Source of the DNA: Kordiimonas sp. SCSIO 12603
GTDB taxonomy: Bacteria; Pseudomonadota; Alphaproteobacteria; Sphingomonadales; Kordiimonadaceae
NCBI RefSeq assembly: GCF_024398035.1
Contig: NZ_CP073748.1
Coordinates: 3,091,001 to 3,155,000 of the forward strand
Direction of reading: 5' to 3'
Length of the DNA stretch: 64,000 nt
Positions 9,720 to 17,862 of this stretch are shown here, one piece after another (position 1 is the first letter of the stretch; each line of letters starts with the position of its first letter). The notes beneath the pieces were generated by a model. It did not search any database. It was not told the origin of the DNA and saw only the letters and a program-made list of their open reading frames with translations. The position numbers and the translations under genes are program-made.

Positions 9720-11417
9720 CTATTTTTTCTTCTTGTCTTCAATCAACAACGCCACATCCTGATATAGCCCTGCATCTTCCTGTTTGGGTGACACACCAAG
9801 CAGTGGTGCCGACCTCAAGATCACATTTCGAACAACTGGCGCAGCTACCCAGCCGCCAGACCGATATCCGAATGTTTCTTTCGTCCCTTTAGGCTCATCC
9901 AACAGTGCAAAAACTGCATACTGAGGATCATCCATCGGGAACACGCCCATGAAAGAAGAAATCAACTTCTTCCGGGCGTAGCCTCCAGCAATTGCCTTCT
10001 CCGCCGTACCTGTCTTGCCACCGACACGATAACCAACAGCATCTGCACGCCCACCAGTACCTTTGGTAACTGCCATCCTTAGAAGCTGGCGAATTTTCCG
10101 GCTGGTATCTGGAGAGATTACCTGCTTGCCGCTCTGCCAGTTTTCTGGATTGTGAACGAGTGTTGGTGTCATCAAACGCCCACCATTCACCATCGCAGAA
10201 ATACCTGATGCAAGCTGAAGTGGGCTAACAGCTAACCCATGCCCATATGAAATGGTCATTGTGGAAGATTTACGCCAAACTGGTGGCACAAGCGGGGCAC
10301 CTACCTCTGTAAGTTCAACATTCGCTGGCTGTAGCAGGCCCAACTCGCCAAGAAACTCCTGCTGCCGTTCAGTCCCAATATCAAGAGCCATCTGTGCTGT
10401 ACCGATATTTGAAGAGAATGTAAAAATCTCAGGGACCGTCAGATAACGCTCTTTAGGATGATCATCTCTAATAAGAAAACGGGAGATGCGAAGCGGCTTT
10501 GTGGCATCATAACCATCTTCCATTGATACAACACCATCATCCAGCGCATTCGCAAAAGTAAAGGTTTTAAACGTGGAACCTAGTTCATAAACGCCTTTGG
10601 TTGCTCGGTTAAACTTCTCGGTATCAGCAACACCACGTACATTGTTTGGGTCATAATCAGGAAGTGAAACCATTGCGATCACTTCACCAGTTGAAACATC
10701 CATAACAAGACCAGCGCCGCCAATTGCCTGATAAGCACGCATCGCAGCCTGCAGTTCATCTGCAAGCGCATACTGAACGCGAATATCCAGTGAAAGCTGA
10801 AGTTGTTCAGACGTACGAGACTTATCGCCAAGCTTTGCATCAAAGAAATGTTCAACACCACCTAGCCCATTACCGTCCACGTCTACATAGCCAAGCACAT
10901 GCGCTGCTAAACGACCATGTGGATAAATCCGTTCTTCCTCACGCTCAAACTGAAAAGCCGGTTCGCCAATCGCGTTCACTTCCCATTTTTGGCGCGGAGT
11001 TAGTTTGCGCTTAAGCCACACAAACTTCTTGCCAGATGAAAGCTTAGCTTCAACATCAGCGTATGAGAGCTCCGGCAGTATGGAAACTAATTGACGTGCA
11101 GCTTCTTGGGGATCTTTGATATCTTTTGGTACTGCGTAAAGAGATGCTGTTTCAAGGTTTGTAGCAAGAATTTCGCCGTTACGATCAACAATATCAGCTC
11201 GAGCGACCTGAACTTCTGGTACAGTTACTACCTGACGAGCTGCCGTTACACGAGGCTTAGGCGCACTAACACCAAGCTCGATAGTACGGCCAATCATAAT
11301 CAGGAATGCAAAGCAGAACAGAACAACACCAATCATCAAACGATTGCGAGCAATCTCAATCGCTGAACGACGGTGAGTTTCAGTAGTCATATTATGATAT
11401 GCAGATACTGTGTTCAC
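9720..11417 (-). CDS. ftsI: Septal peptidoglycan transpeptidase FtsI (PBP3)
   Basis: FtsI is the class B penicillin-binding protein that cross-links septal peptidoglycan and partners with FtsW. The 565-residue protein has a cytoplasmic N-terminus, one membrane anchor near residues 28-50, the PBP dimerisation domain, and a transpeptidase domain with the active-site STFK (serine near 281), the SSN triad member and the KTGTAEK motif. It is a main target of beta-lactams. The start is a GTG at 11417 overlapping the ftsL stop (GTGA), with GAAGGG about 8 bases upstream. An ATG at 11390 is possible but lacks a good ribosome-binding site. Confidence 0.96.
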   Translation of the reverse strand: MNTVSAYHNMTTETHRRSAIEIARNRLMIGVVLFCFAFLIMIGRTIELGVSAPKPRVTAARQVVTVPEVQVARADIVDRNGEILATNLETASLYAVPKDIKDPQEAARQLVSILPELSYADVEAKLSSGKKFVWLKRKLTPRQKWEVNAIGEPAFQFEREEERIYPHGRLAAHVLGYVDVDGNGLGGVEHFFDAKLGDKSRTSEQLQLSLDIRVQYALADELQAAMRAYQAIGGAGLVMDVSTGEVIAMVSLPDYDPNNVRGVADTEKFNRATKGVYELGSTFKTFTFANALDDGVVSMEDGYDATKPLRISRFLIRDDHPKERYLTVPEIFTFSSNIGTAQMALDIGTERQQEFLGELGLLQPANVELTEVGAPLVPPVWRKSSTMTISYGHGLAVSPLQLASGISAMVNGGRLMTPTLVHNPENWQSGKQVISPDTSRKIRQLLRMAVTKGTGGRADAVGYRVGGKTGTAEKAIAGGYARKKLISSFMGVFPMDDPQYAVFALLDEPKGTKETFGYRSGGWVAAPVVRNVILRSAPLLGVSPKQEDAGLYQDVALLIEDKKKK

Positions 11418-11803
11418 AGGGTTTGCCCTTCTGTTTGCTTAGTTTTCTTTCCCTTGTTTGATTTCAATTCCTTTTGCGCAGCGGGTAGAAGCACACCCTC
11501 GCCTGCCTCGACCTCCAATCCTTTCGGCCGGAATGGGATTAAAGAAGGTTCTGCAATAATTTGCTTAGCCCGCGGCGGCATTAACGCCAAAAAACGAATG
11601 GAACGGTCCTGCAACACCTGTGGTGTAGTGAGATATGCCCACTCAGCTTCAAGCACCCTAATTGCCTCACGGTCCTGCTTAATCTGCCGGGCAATCTCTT
11701 TCACATTATCTACTTTGTTCTGAACTGTGATTTTGAGCTGAAGAACAGCTGCACCTGATGCGATAGCAGTCGCAGCCGCGAAGATTGTGAGCGTTTTACG
11801 CAT
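11414..11803 (-). CDS. ftsL: Cell division protein FtsL
   Basis: This is a small bitopic membrane protein expected to act with FtsB and FtsQ in activating FtsWI. The product (129 residues from the ATG at 11803) has a short basic N-terminus, one hydrophobic segment (about residues 4-20), a coiled-coil-like stretch with charged heptads (about 25-60), the segment EAEWAYLTTPQVLQ typical of alphaproteobacterial FtsL, and a basic tail. It overlaps rsmH by 8 bp and ftsI by 4 bp. Sequence conservation is low in this family, so the call rests on topology, the EWAYLT-type motif and position between rsmH and ftsI. Confidence 0.88.
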   Translation of the reverse strand: MRKTLTIFAAATAIASGAAVLQLKITVQNKVDNVKEIARQIKQDREAIRVLEAEWAYLTTPQVLQDRSIRFLALMPPRAKQIIAEPSLIPFRPKGLEVEAGEGVLLPAAQKELKSNKGKKTKQTEGQTL

Positions 11804-12785
11804 GCCACGCCCCCTTTGCTGATGCCCCTGTGCGCTCCGCAACACGCAACCGCGAAGACCGAGCCCTAGGGTTCACATCAAGCTCGTCGTCAGAGGGCTT
11901 AACAGCCCCCTTCTTGATTTGACGAAAAGATGGCTCTGGCCCCATATCAATGGGTCCCGGCATATGACGGGAACCACCGGATGAACGGCCAGAGCGCTCT
12001 GCCATAAACTGCTTTACAATTCGATCTTCAAGCGAGTGGAATGACACCACAACAAGACGGCCATCTTCGGCAATAATTTCTTCTGCCCCAGCAAGACCAC
12101 GGCGCAATTCACCCAGCTCGTCGTTCACATGAATACGGAGTGCCTGGAACGTGCGTGTCGCAGGGTGAACTTGTTTCTGCCCTTTCTTACGCTGGCCAAA
12201 CCCTAGAATTCTCTCAATAAGGCCCGCCAGCTGCCGAGTGGTGGTGAAAGGCTCTTCCTCGCGGTCTTTAACAATAGCTGCGGCAATTTTACGGGACTGA
12301 CGTTCTTCACCATAGTCATAAATGATATTCGCAAGTGTATCCTGCTCATAGGTATTAACTACATCCGCCGCTGTTTCACCATCTTGCGCCATGCGCATAT
12401 CAAGCGGGCCATCTTCCCTGAAAGAGAAACCACGCTCTGCTTCATCAAGCTGGAAGGAAGAAACACCTATATCCAGCATCACACCGTCTACTTTATTGAT
12501 GCCCACTGCAGGCAACAGCGCAGCCATATCGCCGAAGCATCCTTCGACAATCTGGAAACGCCCGGGGAATTCTTTGGCAAACTCTTCAGCACGCCTGATT
12601 GCATCTGGATCACGGTCAATAGCAATCACTTTGCAATCTGCTGTCTCCAACACGGCGCGGCAATAGCCGCCTGCGCCGAACGTACCATCAACATACACTT
12701 CGCCGTCTACAGGTTTTAGTGCATGAACAACTTCATTCAGGAGAACTGGAATATGCTTACCGCCTTTTGCGCGTGCGTTATCCAT
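11796..12785 (-). CDS. rsmH: 16S rRNA (cytosine(1402)-N(4))-methyltransferase RsmH
   Basis: RsmH (MraW) methylates N4 of C1402 in 16S rRNA using S-adenosylmethionine. The N-terminus HIPVLLNEVV and the glycine motif DGTFGAGGY are diagnostic, followed by DIGVSSFQLD, ERGFSF, the arginine/lysine-rich HPATRTFQALRI and VVSFHSLEDR. I chose the ATG at 12785, whose A is shared with the mraZ TGA stop (TGATG coupling), giving 329 residues. A GTG directly before it would add one. It is the second gene of the operon, as in most bacteria. Confidence 0.96.
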   Translation of the reverse strand: MDNARAKGGKHIPVLLNEVVHALKPVDGEVYVDGTFGAGGYCRAVLETADCKVIAIDRDPDAIRRAEEFAKEFPGRFQIVEGCFGDMAALLPAVGINKVDGVMLDIGVSSFQLDEAERGFSFREDGPLDMRMAQDGETAADVVNTYEQDTLANIIYDYGEERQSRKIAAAIVKDREEEPFTTTRQLAGLIERILGFGQRKKGQKQVHPATRTFQALRIHVNDELGELRRGLAGAEEIIAEDGRLVVVSFHSLEDRIVKQFMAERSGRSSGGSRHMPGPIDMGPEPSFRQIKKGAVKPSDDELDVNPRARSSRLRVAERTGASAKGAWHA

Positions 12786-13252
12786 CACTTTTGTGGCCCT
12801 CCCCCAAAAGCTGGAAGAGTCGGTGCTTTTTGCGCCGCAAGTGTCATTTGCTCTTCTCTATGAAGTTTATAGGCATCTGGCGCCCAAATCTGAAACTTAC
12901 GGCCAATACCCACAAAAGTCGCTTGACCATCAATCCCTGCAAACTCCTTAAGTTCCGCAGGCAACATCACACGTCCTTCAGGGTCGAACGAAAGCTGGGA
13001 AGCGCCGGCAAGAATGGCGGTGGCGACGGACATTTGATCAGGGTCGAAAGGACCAAAGTCGCCGTAGAGCCGGTCAGAAAGTTGTTCAAGGAAAGAGATA
13101 TCAGCGCCTTCGATGCAAGGCATATTAAAAGGTTGGTAAACGACAACACCAGCGAAGAGGCTCTGGGATACGGCGTTACGAAACGGTGCAGGAATGGACA
13201 CACGCCCCTTCTTGTCGACCTTATTCGTAAATGTGGACAGGAAAAATGCCAT
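12785..13252 (-). CDS. mraZ: Transcriptional regulator MraZ
   Basis: MraZ is the conserved DNA-binding protein at the head of dcw clusters. It contains two SpoVT/AbrB-like MraZ repeats and binds TGGG-type boxes before its own gene. The 155-residue product begins with a TFTNKVDKKGRVSIPAPFR stretch and has a second copy ending in DPEGRVMLPAELKEFA, the two swapped-hairpin DNA-binding signatures. It is the first gene of the operon. A cluster of TGGG boxes lies 82-148 bp upstream, in keeping with autoregulation, although that binding is inferred. Confidence 0.95.
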   Translation of the reverse strand: MAFFLSTFTNKVDKKGRVSIPAPFRNAVSQSLFAGVVVYQPFNMPCIEGADISFLEQLSDRLYGDFGPFDPDQMSVATAILAGASQLSFDPEGRVMLPAELKEFAGIDGQATFVGIGRKFQIWAPDAYKLHREEQMTLAAQKAPTLPAFGGGPQK

Positions 13253-13333
13253 TGTCCGCTCGCCCCTCTAATTCCCCCTCGCCATTCGCCGCCAAACGAA
13301 AAGCAAGCACATAGATCGTCATCTATGCCCTTA

Positions 13334-13399
13334 TGGGATATCATGGGATTTAATAGTGGGTCAATGGGACTTTATGGGAATAAATGTATTTTTCTTGGG
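13334..13399. promoter_or_regulatory. Array of TGGG boxes upstream of mraZ, probable MraZ operator
   Basis: On the plus strand TGGG occurs at 13334, 13344, 13357, 13365, 13375 and 13396. The spacings are 10, 13, 8, 10 and 21, so most boxes fall on nearly the same face of the helix. MraZ proteins are known to bind direct TGGG-type repeats about 10 bp apart near their own promoter. The array ends 82 bp before the mraZ start. The boxes read on the strand opposite to mraZ. A weak promoter candidate in the mraZ direction (TTGACC at 13364-13359) lies inside the array. Binding is inferred from position and spacing. Confidence 0.6.
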
Positions 13400-13530
13400 A
13401 AGTCTTGATTCCTCATTTTTAAGTTAATTCAGTAAAAACATATCATTACCACCACATGTTCTTTATATGTTCTCTAAATCAGAAAGTTCTATTTTTTGCA
13501 GCCGAAAATTCAGCAACGTGTAAATGCTAT

Positions 13531-13560
13531 AAAAAAAGAGGGCGAAAACGCCCTCTTTTC
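13531..13560 (-). terminator. Rho-independent terminator of the metalloprotease gene
   Basis: A perfect hairpin has 9-bp arms AAGAGGGCG (13536-13544) and CGCCCTCTT (13549-13557) around a 4-base loop. Read leftwards it is followed by a run of seven T residues (13537-13531). It ends transcription from the metalloprotease before the dcw promoter region. Confidence 0.88.
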
Positions 13561-13597
13561 CAATTTATCCCATGTTTTCCCATAGCCGAGCTTACTT

Positions 13598-13630
13598 GAT
13601 GATCTGATTCCCATAAAAAACCAGATCATC
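13598..13630. repeat. Perfect 9-bp inverted repeat after the metalloprotease stop
   Basis: The arms GATGATCTG (13598-13606) and CAGATCATC (13622-13630) flank a 15-base spacer. No T-run follows in either direction, so it is not a normal terminator. It lies in the 3' untranslated region of the metalloprotease transcript, between the stop codon and the terminator, and could stabilise or process the transcript or bind a protein. Confidence 0.55.
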
Positions 13631-13644
13631 CCAAAGCATTTGCG

Positions 13645-16113
13645 TTAATTAAACTCTACAGGCTCACAGTGCCAACATGCCTCAGCTTCCCCAGAACCAA
13701 TTGGGCTACCCGGCGGCACATCAGGATTACCAGGGCTTTTAACAGCCGGTGTCTTAGCTCTCGCTAACGCATTCTCAATTCGCACCGCCATAGCACTGCC
13801 TGCTGAGCTATAACCGCGGCGCCAATCGATAAAGCGAAGCCTAAGATCCTTAAGCGCCTTCATTACCTCGGAACGCACCACCACTGAAGTCGCTGGGTGA
13901 TCATTCAAAGCGATTAGCTGTTCCATCAGCCTTGAAGCCACAACGGCGCGAAGAGTAATTACATTTGTATCGTCAGCGCGAGCAGTACCCGTTGTAAAAT
14001 CAACAGTACGAGCAAGTACAAAGGCCAAATCATTACCACGCTCCGAAAGGTTTTGTTCAGCCAAACGTGCAAGACGTGCGGGATGCAGAAGTGCATCAAA
14101 TGTAAGGTCCGCGGCTACCGCAGCCGCTTCAGCTTCACTGAATACAGGCCTTGCTACCGCATCAAAGATTTCACGGTTCCATTGTGGATCACCATTTGAA
14201 CGACCAACAGGTGACAGAACGGTGAGAGTTACATCACTGATATCAAGCGTTTCGGGTGCAACCGTTTTTAAAAGCCCCTCAAGCGCAGCTTGTTGCGTTT
14301 CCCAAGCAACTCGTACAGGTGCGCTCCGGCCATCACCTTCATGGCGATACTCAAATTCATATCCACCCAAAGACTTAGCCGCAGCCTGTAACTGATAACG
14401 GTGATACAGATAAAGAGGTACAAATTTAGTTTGTAGCGCCTCATATGTTTCACCTTTACGGAGGTTACGCTCACCAAAATTGTTCATGGCAATTTCGCGC
14501 ACCTTTAGAACATTATCTAATTCTGCAACTAGATCAGTTCCATTATCCCAGAGGGCCCCTTTAACGTGGCCTGTTCCAATACTCCGACTATCCGGATCTG
14601 ACACATAAAGAAGGCCAGCTTCATCAGCTTCTTTCACCAGCTTTGCTTGCGCTACTTTTTCTTCATCGTCATATTCAGAATAAAGGAATTTGGTCGCCCA
14701 ATTATCCCAGCCACCAACACCAACGCCATAAGTACGCGAGAAATCAAGCTGATCATCACCAACTGCACGCACATCTGGCGCGGGATAATCCATTACGCTG
14801 GCACGACCCCCATATGAACTCCCAGCCATATTGTGAGAAAAGCCAAGAGAATGACCAATTTCGTGCGCTGAAAGCTGCCTGATACGCTGAAGCGCCAACT
14901 CTACCGGATCATCTTTCTCGCCCGTACCCGTTTTCGATGCCCCAGAAAGAGCTTCAAATATCTTGATATCCTGACGAACACGCAGAGAACCCAACAATAC
15001 GACACCACGCAAAGTTTCACCTGTACGTGGATCATGAAGCGCAGAACCATAAGACCAACCCCGTGTAGCACGGTGCACCCAGTTCACGACATTATATCGA
15101 GCATCTAGCGGATGAACGCCTTCAGGCAGAATTTCAGCCCGATATCCACCCGGGAAACCAGCTTTTTCAAAGGCCTCTGCCCACCAATTCGCACCTTCAA
15201 GAAGAGCAGAACGAATAGGTTCCGGAGCACCATTATCAATATAGAAAACGATCGGTTTAATCACATCACCGTTTTCATCTTTTTGAAGCCGGAAACGTCT
15301 AGCCAATTGCACCACTGTGTTACCATCTAGCGGTGCTGACATATCCACATATGAAGAAGAAATAATACCAGCACGCTCATCAGAATGGCGTACTTCATAG
15401 CCATCATCCGGCATTTTCATAAAAGTAGTATGAGCAATAAGCGTTACAGAGTTCGCATCCGGCGTTGTTGCATAAATTTCATCACCAGGGTTAGTACCTG
15501 CAAAAGTGAGGTGTGCATCAAACTCCAAGTTAATTGGGAAAACATGGGCATCTTCTGTATCAACATAAGAACGCTTCCCATCAATGCGGTAATTCCCCTG
15601 ATTTCTCCGCTTTAATCTGGCAGCAACGCCCACGGCATCTCGCTTAAGAAAACCGCTCAGATCAATCAGTGCTTTACCTGTTTTTTCATCAAATTCAACA
15701 ATCGGCGTAGACCAGATAACAGATTCCGAAAAACTGGTTCTGACAGCCTTTTTCTCTGCAGGGTTATCTGCAGATGCCCTAAAGCTTAGGTTTTCAATAA
15801 CAGCCAACATGTTTTTGCCAGCGCGGCGGAAGGTTAAAATCTCCGTTCCCCCAGGCAAACTACGGTCAAGCCCAAGAGGATTAGACCCCAAACCACCTGT
15901 TAAATAGTATGCATAAATATAGCGACCAAAGGTATTATCACTGGCTTTATCAAGCGCCAGCAGAACTTTGGCTTCGTCACGATCAACATACGTGGTGATC
16001 AATCCATCTTTCTTTTCCAGATCTTTCGTTTTTTCCGCAAAATCTGCAAAGGCAACTGAACTTAATAAAGCCGCCGCACACAAGCCTGAAATCAGGTTCC
16101 CAACCCTAAACAT
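13645..16113 (-). CDS. Secreted zinc metalloprotease of the metzincin type
   Basis: This is a predicted exported zinc-dependent protease of 822 residues. The N-terminus has a Sec-type signal peptide ending near ALLSSVAFA (about residue 23). The catalytic motif is HEIGHSLGFSH at 417-427: H417, H421 and H427 would bind zinc and E418 act as base. It is followed by SVMDYPAP, whose methionine fits the metzincin Met-turn. The overall architecture resembles large bacterial DUF5117/DUF4953 zinc proteases with a beta-rich N-terminal half. The C-terminus carries two close cysteines (CWHC). The natural substrate is unknown. It stands alone with its own terminator, and rnpB lies upstream on the same strand. 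Confidence 0.85.
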   Translation of the reverse strand: MFRVGNLISGLCAAALLSSVAFADFAEKTKDLEKKDGLITTYVDRDEAKVLLALDKASDNTFGRYIYAYYLTGGLGSNPLGLDRSLPGGTEILTFRRAGKNMLAVIENLSFRASADNPAEKKAVRTSFSESVIWSTPIVEFDEKTGKALIDLSGFLKRDAVGVAARLKRRNQGNYRIDGKRSYVDTEDAHVFPINLEFDAHLTFAGTNPGDEIYATTPDANSVTLIAHTTFMKMPDDGYEVRHSDERAGIISSSYVDMSAPLDGNTVVQLARRFRLQKDENGDVIKPIVFYIDNGAPEPIRSALLEGANWWAEAFEKAGFPGGYRAEILPEGVHPLDARYNVVNWVHRATRGWSYGSALHDPRTGETLRGVVLLGSLRVRQDIKIFEALSGASKTGTGEKDDPVELALQRIRQLSAHEIGHSLGFSHNMAGSSYGGRASVMDYPAPDVRAVGDDQLDFSRTYGVGVGGWDNWATKFLYSEYDDEEKVAQAKLVKEADEAGLLYVSDPDSRSIGTGHVKGALWDNGTDLVAELDNVLKVREIAMNNFGERNLRKGETYEALQTKFVPLYLYHRYQLQAAAKSLGGYEFEYRHEGDGRSAPVRVAWETQQAALEGLLKTVAPETLDISDVTLTVLSPVGRSNGDPQWNREIFDAVARPVFSEAEAAAVAADLTFDALLHPARLARLAEQNLSERGNDLAFVLARTVDFTTGTARADDTNVITLRAVVASRLMEQLIALNDHPATSVVVRSEVMKALKDLRLRFIDWRRGYSSAGSAMAVRIENALARAKTPAVKSPGNPDVPPGSPIGSGEAEACWHCEPVEFN

Positions 16114-16203
16114 ATATTCTCCCCAAATTGGTTTGATTTCACTCTAAATCAGAAGAAAGCAATTACAAGAGGGACAAACTTATTGTGAGCATAAGAAAAG
16201 ATA

Positions 16204-16579
<376 letters not shown>

Positions 16580-16583
16580 ATGC

Positions 16584-16612
16584 ACATAGCCATTTTAAGG
16601 GAATAACGTCAA
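16584..16612 (-). promoter_or_regulatory. Candidate rnpB promoter
   Basis: On the minus strand TTGACG (16612-16607) and CTATGT (16589-16584) are separated by 17 bases. The expected transcription start falls within a few bases of the first base of helix P1 (16579). The -35 is near consensus and the -10 weak; the position makes it convincing. Confidence 0.6.
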
Positions 16613-16688
16613 GCCTGTTGCATACCGGCCTTATTTCGGGCACAGTCCGCGCTTAAGAGGTACTTGTGACACAGCAAGAGTTTTTATA

Positions 16689-16910
16689 ATGAAAAAGTTA
16701 CTAGCAATTGCAGCCCTATTCAGTCTTTCGGCATGTAGCCTTTTTGAAGGCAAGGGCGAAGAAATTATTTTTGATACAACACTGGGTCCTAAGACCGAAG
16801 ACCAGATCAAGACACTGCCTTCCAACCTTCAAGGAGATGCAGGCAATGCAAATTATCTTGGTACTGAGCGTAAGGGCCCACAGTTAGAATCAGAAGACGG
16901 TTCAAAATAA
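16689..16910 (+). CDS. Small predicted lipoprotein
   Basis: The 73-residue product starts MKKLLAIAALFSLSAC, a lipoprotein signal peptide with the lipobox LSAC (cysteine at 16), so the mature protein would be about 58 residues and lipid-anchored. The rest is polar and acidic, with no recognised domain. Part of it (FDTTLGPKTEDQIKTLP) resembles nothing I can name with certainty. It is followed by a bidirectional terminator and is divergent from rnpB. Confidence 0.75.
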   Translation: MKKLLAIAALFSLSACSLFEGKGEEIIFDTTLGPKTEDQIKTLPSNLQGDAGNANYLGTERKGPQLESEDGSK

Positions 16911-16931
16911 TTTCTGTACATATCAGATTTC

Positions 16932-16968
16932 AAAAGGCGCACTGATTTTCAGAGCGCCTTTTATTTTA
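16932..16968. terminator. Bidirectional terminator between the lipoprotein and TetR genes
   Basis: The arms AAAAGGCGC (16932-16940) and GCGCCTTTT (16954-16962) form a hairpin with T-rich sequence on both sides. It serves the lipoprotein gene on the plus strand and overlaps the stop codon of the convergent TetR gene. Confidence 0.85.
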
Positions 16969-17647
16969 CCTTGTAAAGCCCCAAAAGCACTTCAACTGTA
17001 TCATCAATGTTTTCCTGTATCATCTGCTCTGTCACTTCAGAGATCAGACCGATAGACCATTTAAACTGCAACTTGCCTTTTAAAAGAGTTGTCAACAAAG
17101 CTGCCGCCTTGTTGTAATTATCTATTTTCAGCTCACCCTTATCAGCCCAAGAACGAAGGAAATCCTTGATACCTTCCTGCATAATCTTTGGCCCTGATTC
17201 CCAGAAAATTTGCGCAAGCTCAGGCCCTTTAACAGCTTCGTCAGCCAAAAGACGCTCCATCGACATTGCTTCAGGGCTTATCAAAAGCCGTGCGTAACTG
17301 TCACAAATAATACGCAGGTCGCTTTCAAGGGAATGTGTCTCCAGATTTTCCAAAACATTGGCAGGACTATGCCGTTCAATCACCATTGAAATAGCGCGAG
17401 CGAATAAAACCTCTTTAGATTCGAAATGACTGTAAACGGTTTGTTTTGAAACACCTGCCCGTTTAGCAATCTTATCCATATTGGTGCCTTGAAAGCCCAG
17501 CTCCATGAAAAGTTCACTAGCGGCTTCGGTTATCGCAATATTCTTACCTTCATCACGCGGCCGTCCACGTGAAGGCTTAGGCTTTTTTTCGCTCAAGACA
17601 CTTTTGTCAACCATCTTCAATCCAGAACAGGTTCTATAATCGTACAT
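16961..17647 (-). CDS. TetR/AcrR-family repressor of the adjacent RND efflux genes
   Basis: The 228-residue protein has an N-terminal TetR helix-turn-helix: after a basic stretch (PSRGRPRDEGKN), the segment ELGFQGTNMDKIAKRAGV followed by SKQTVYSHFESKEVLF is the classical DNA-binding unit (about residues 40-80). The C-terminal domain resembles the AefR/TetR_C_7 type found next to efflux systems. It is divergent from the RND adaptor gene, and two copies of a palindromic operator lie between them, so it most likely represses both itself and the pump. The start could be the ATG at 17647 or the internal ATG at 17614. Confidence 0.9.
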   Translation of the reverse strand: MYDYRTCSGLKMVDKSVLSEKKPKPSRGRPRDEGKNIAITEAASELFMELGFQGTNMDKIAKRAGVSKQTVYSHFESKEVLFARAISMVIERHSPANVLENLETHSLESDLRIICDSYARLLISPEAMSMERLLADEAVKGPELAQIFWESGPKIMQEGIKDFLRSWADKGELKIDNYNKAAALLTTLLKGKLQFKWSIGLISEVTEQMIQENIDDTVEVLLGLYKVK

Positions 17648-17705
17648 ATTTCAGCAAACATTTAGCGCAACTGAAATAAATCTGCCACCTATAACTATTA
17701 TTTTT

Positions 17706-17815
17706 TAGACTAATAAGTCCAGATATTACCTTAACTTTTCAAAAACCCTACGGCTTTCTTAGATTTCGAGCATATCACATTTCAAAATAATTACTAGACT
17801 AATAAGTCCAGTAAT
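17706..17815. promoter_or_regulatory. Two operator copies between TetR and the RND operon
   Basis: The 17-base element TAGACTAATAAGTCCAG occurs twice, at 17706-17722 and 17795-17811. The second copy sits in a 26-bp imperfect palindrome (17790-17815) with arms ATTACTaGACT and AGTCcAGTAAT and only one mismatched pair. It overlaps a promoter for the RND operon: TAGACT at 17795-17800, 17-bp spacer, TATATA at 17818-17823. The first copy is near the TetR start. This is the arrangement expected of an autoregulated TetR repressor; binding itself is inferred. Confidence 0.75.
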
Positions 17816-17862
17816 ACTATATATCCGTAAAACCGTTTTTAAATATTTCGGGTTACGATGGC

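Larger units (their letters stand above)
13253..13644. other. Intergenic region between mraZ and the metalloprotease gene
   Basis: This 392-bp gap contains no credible gene. It holds, from the mraZ side, the mraZ leader with a GAGGGG ribosome-binding site, the TGGG box array (13334-13399), an AT-rich stretch (about 13400-13530) likely to include promoter elements, a strong terminator hairpin (13531-13560), and a second perfect 9-bp inverted repeat (13598-13630) just after the metalloprotease stop. Open frames crossing the gap on the plus strand are antisense shadows of mraZ. Confidence 0.8.

Noticed and set aside
13334-13399. TGGG run considered as a CRISPR or tandem satellite
   Set aside because: Units are only 4-5 bp with variable spacing, no repeat of 20 or more bases and no cas genes; better explained as regulator boxes.
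12719-13408. Long plus-strand open frame across mraZ (229 codons)
   Set aside because: It is antisense to mraZ and the rsmH N-terminus, whose protein motifs are unmistakable; the translated product has no family features.
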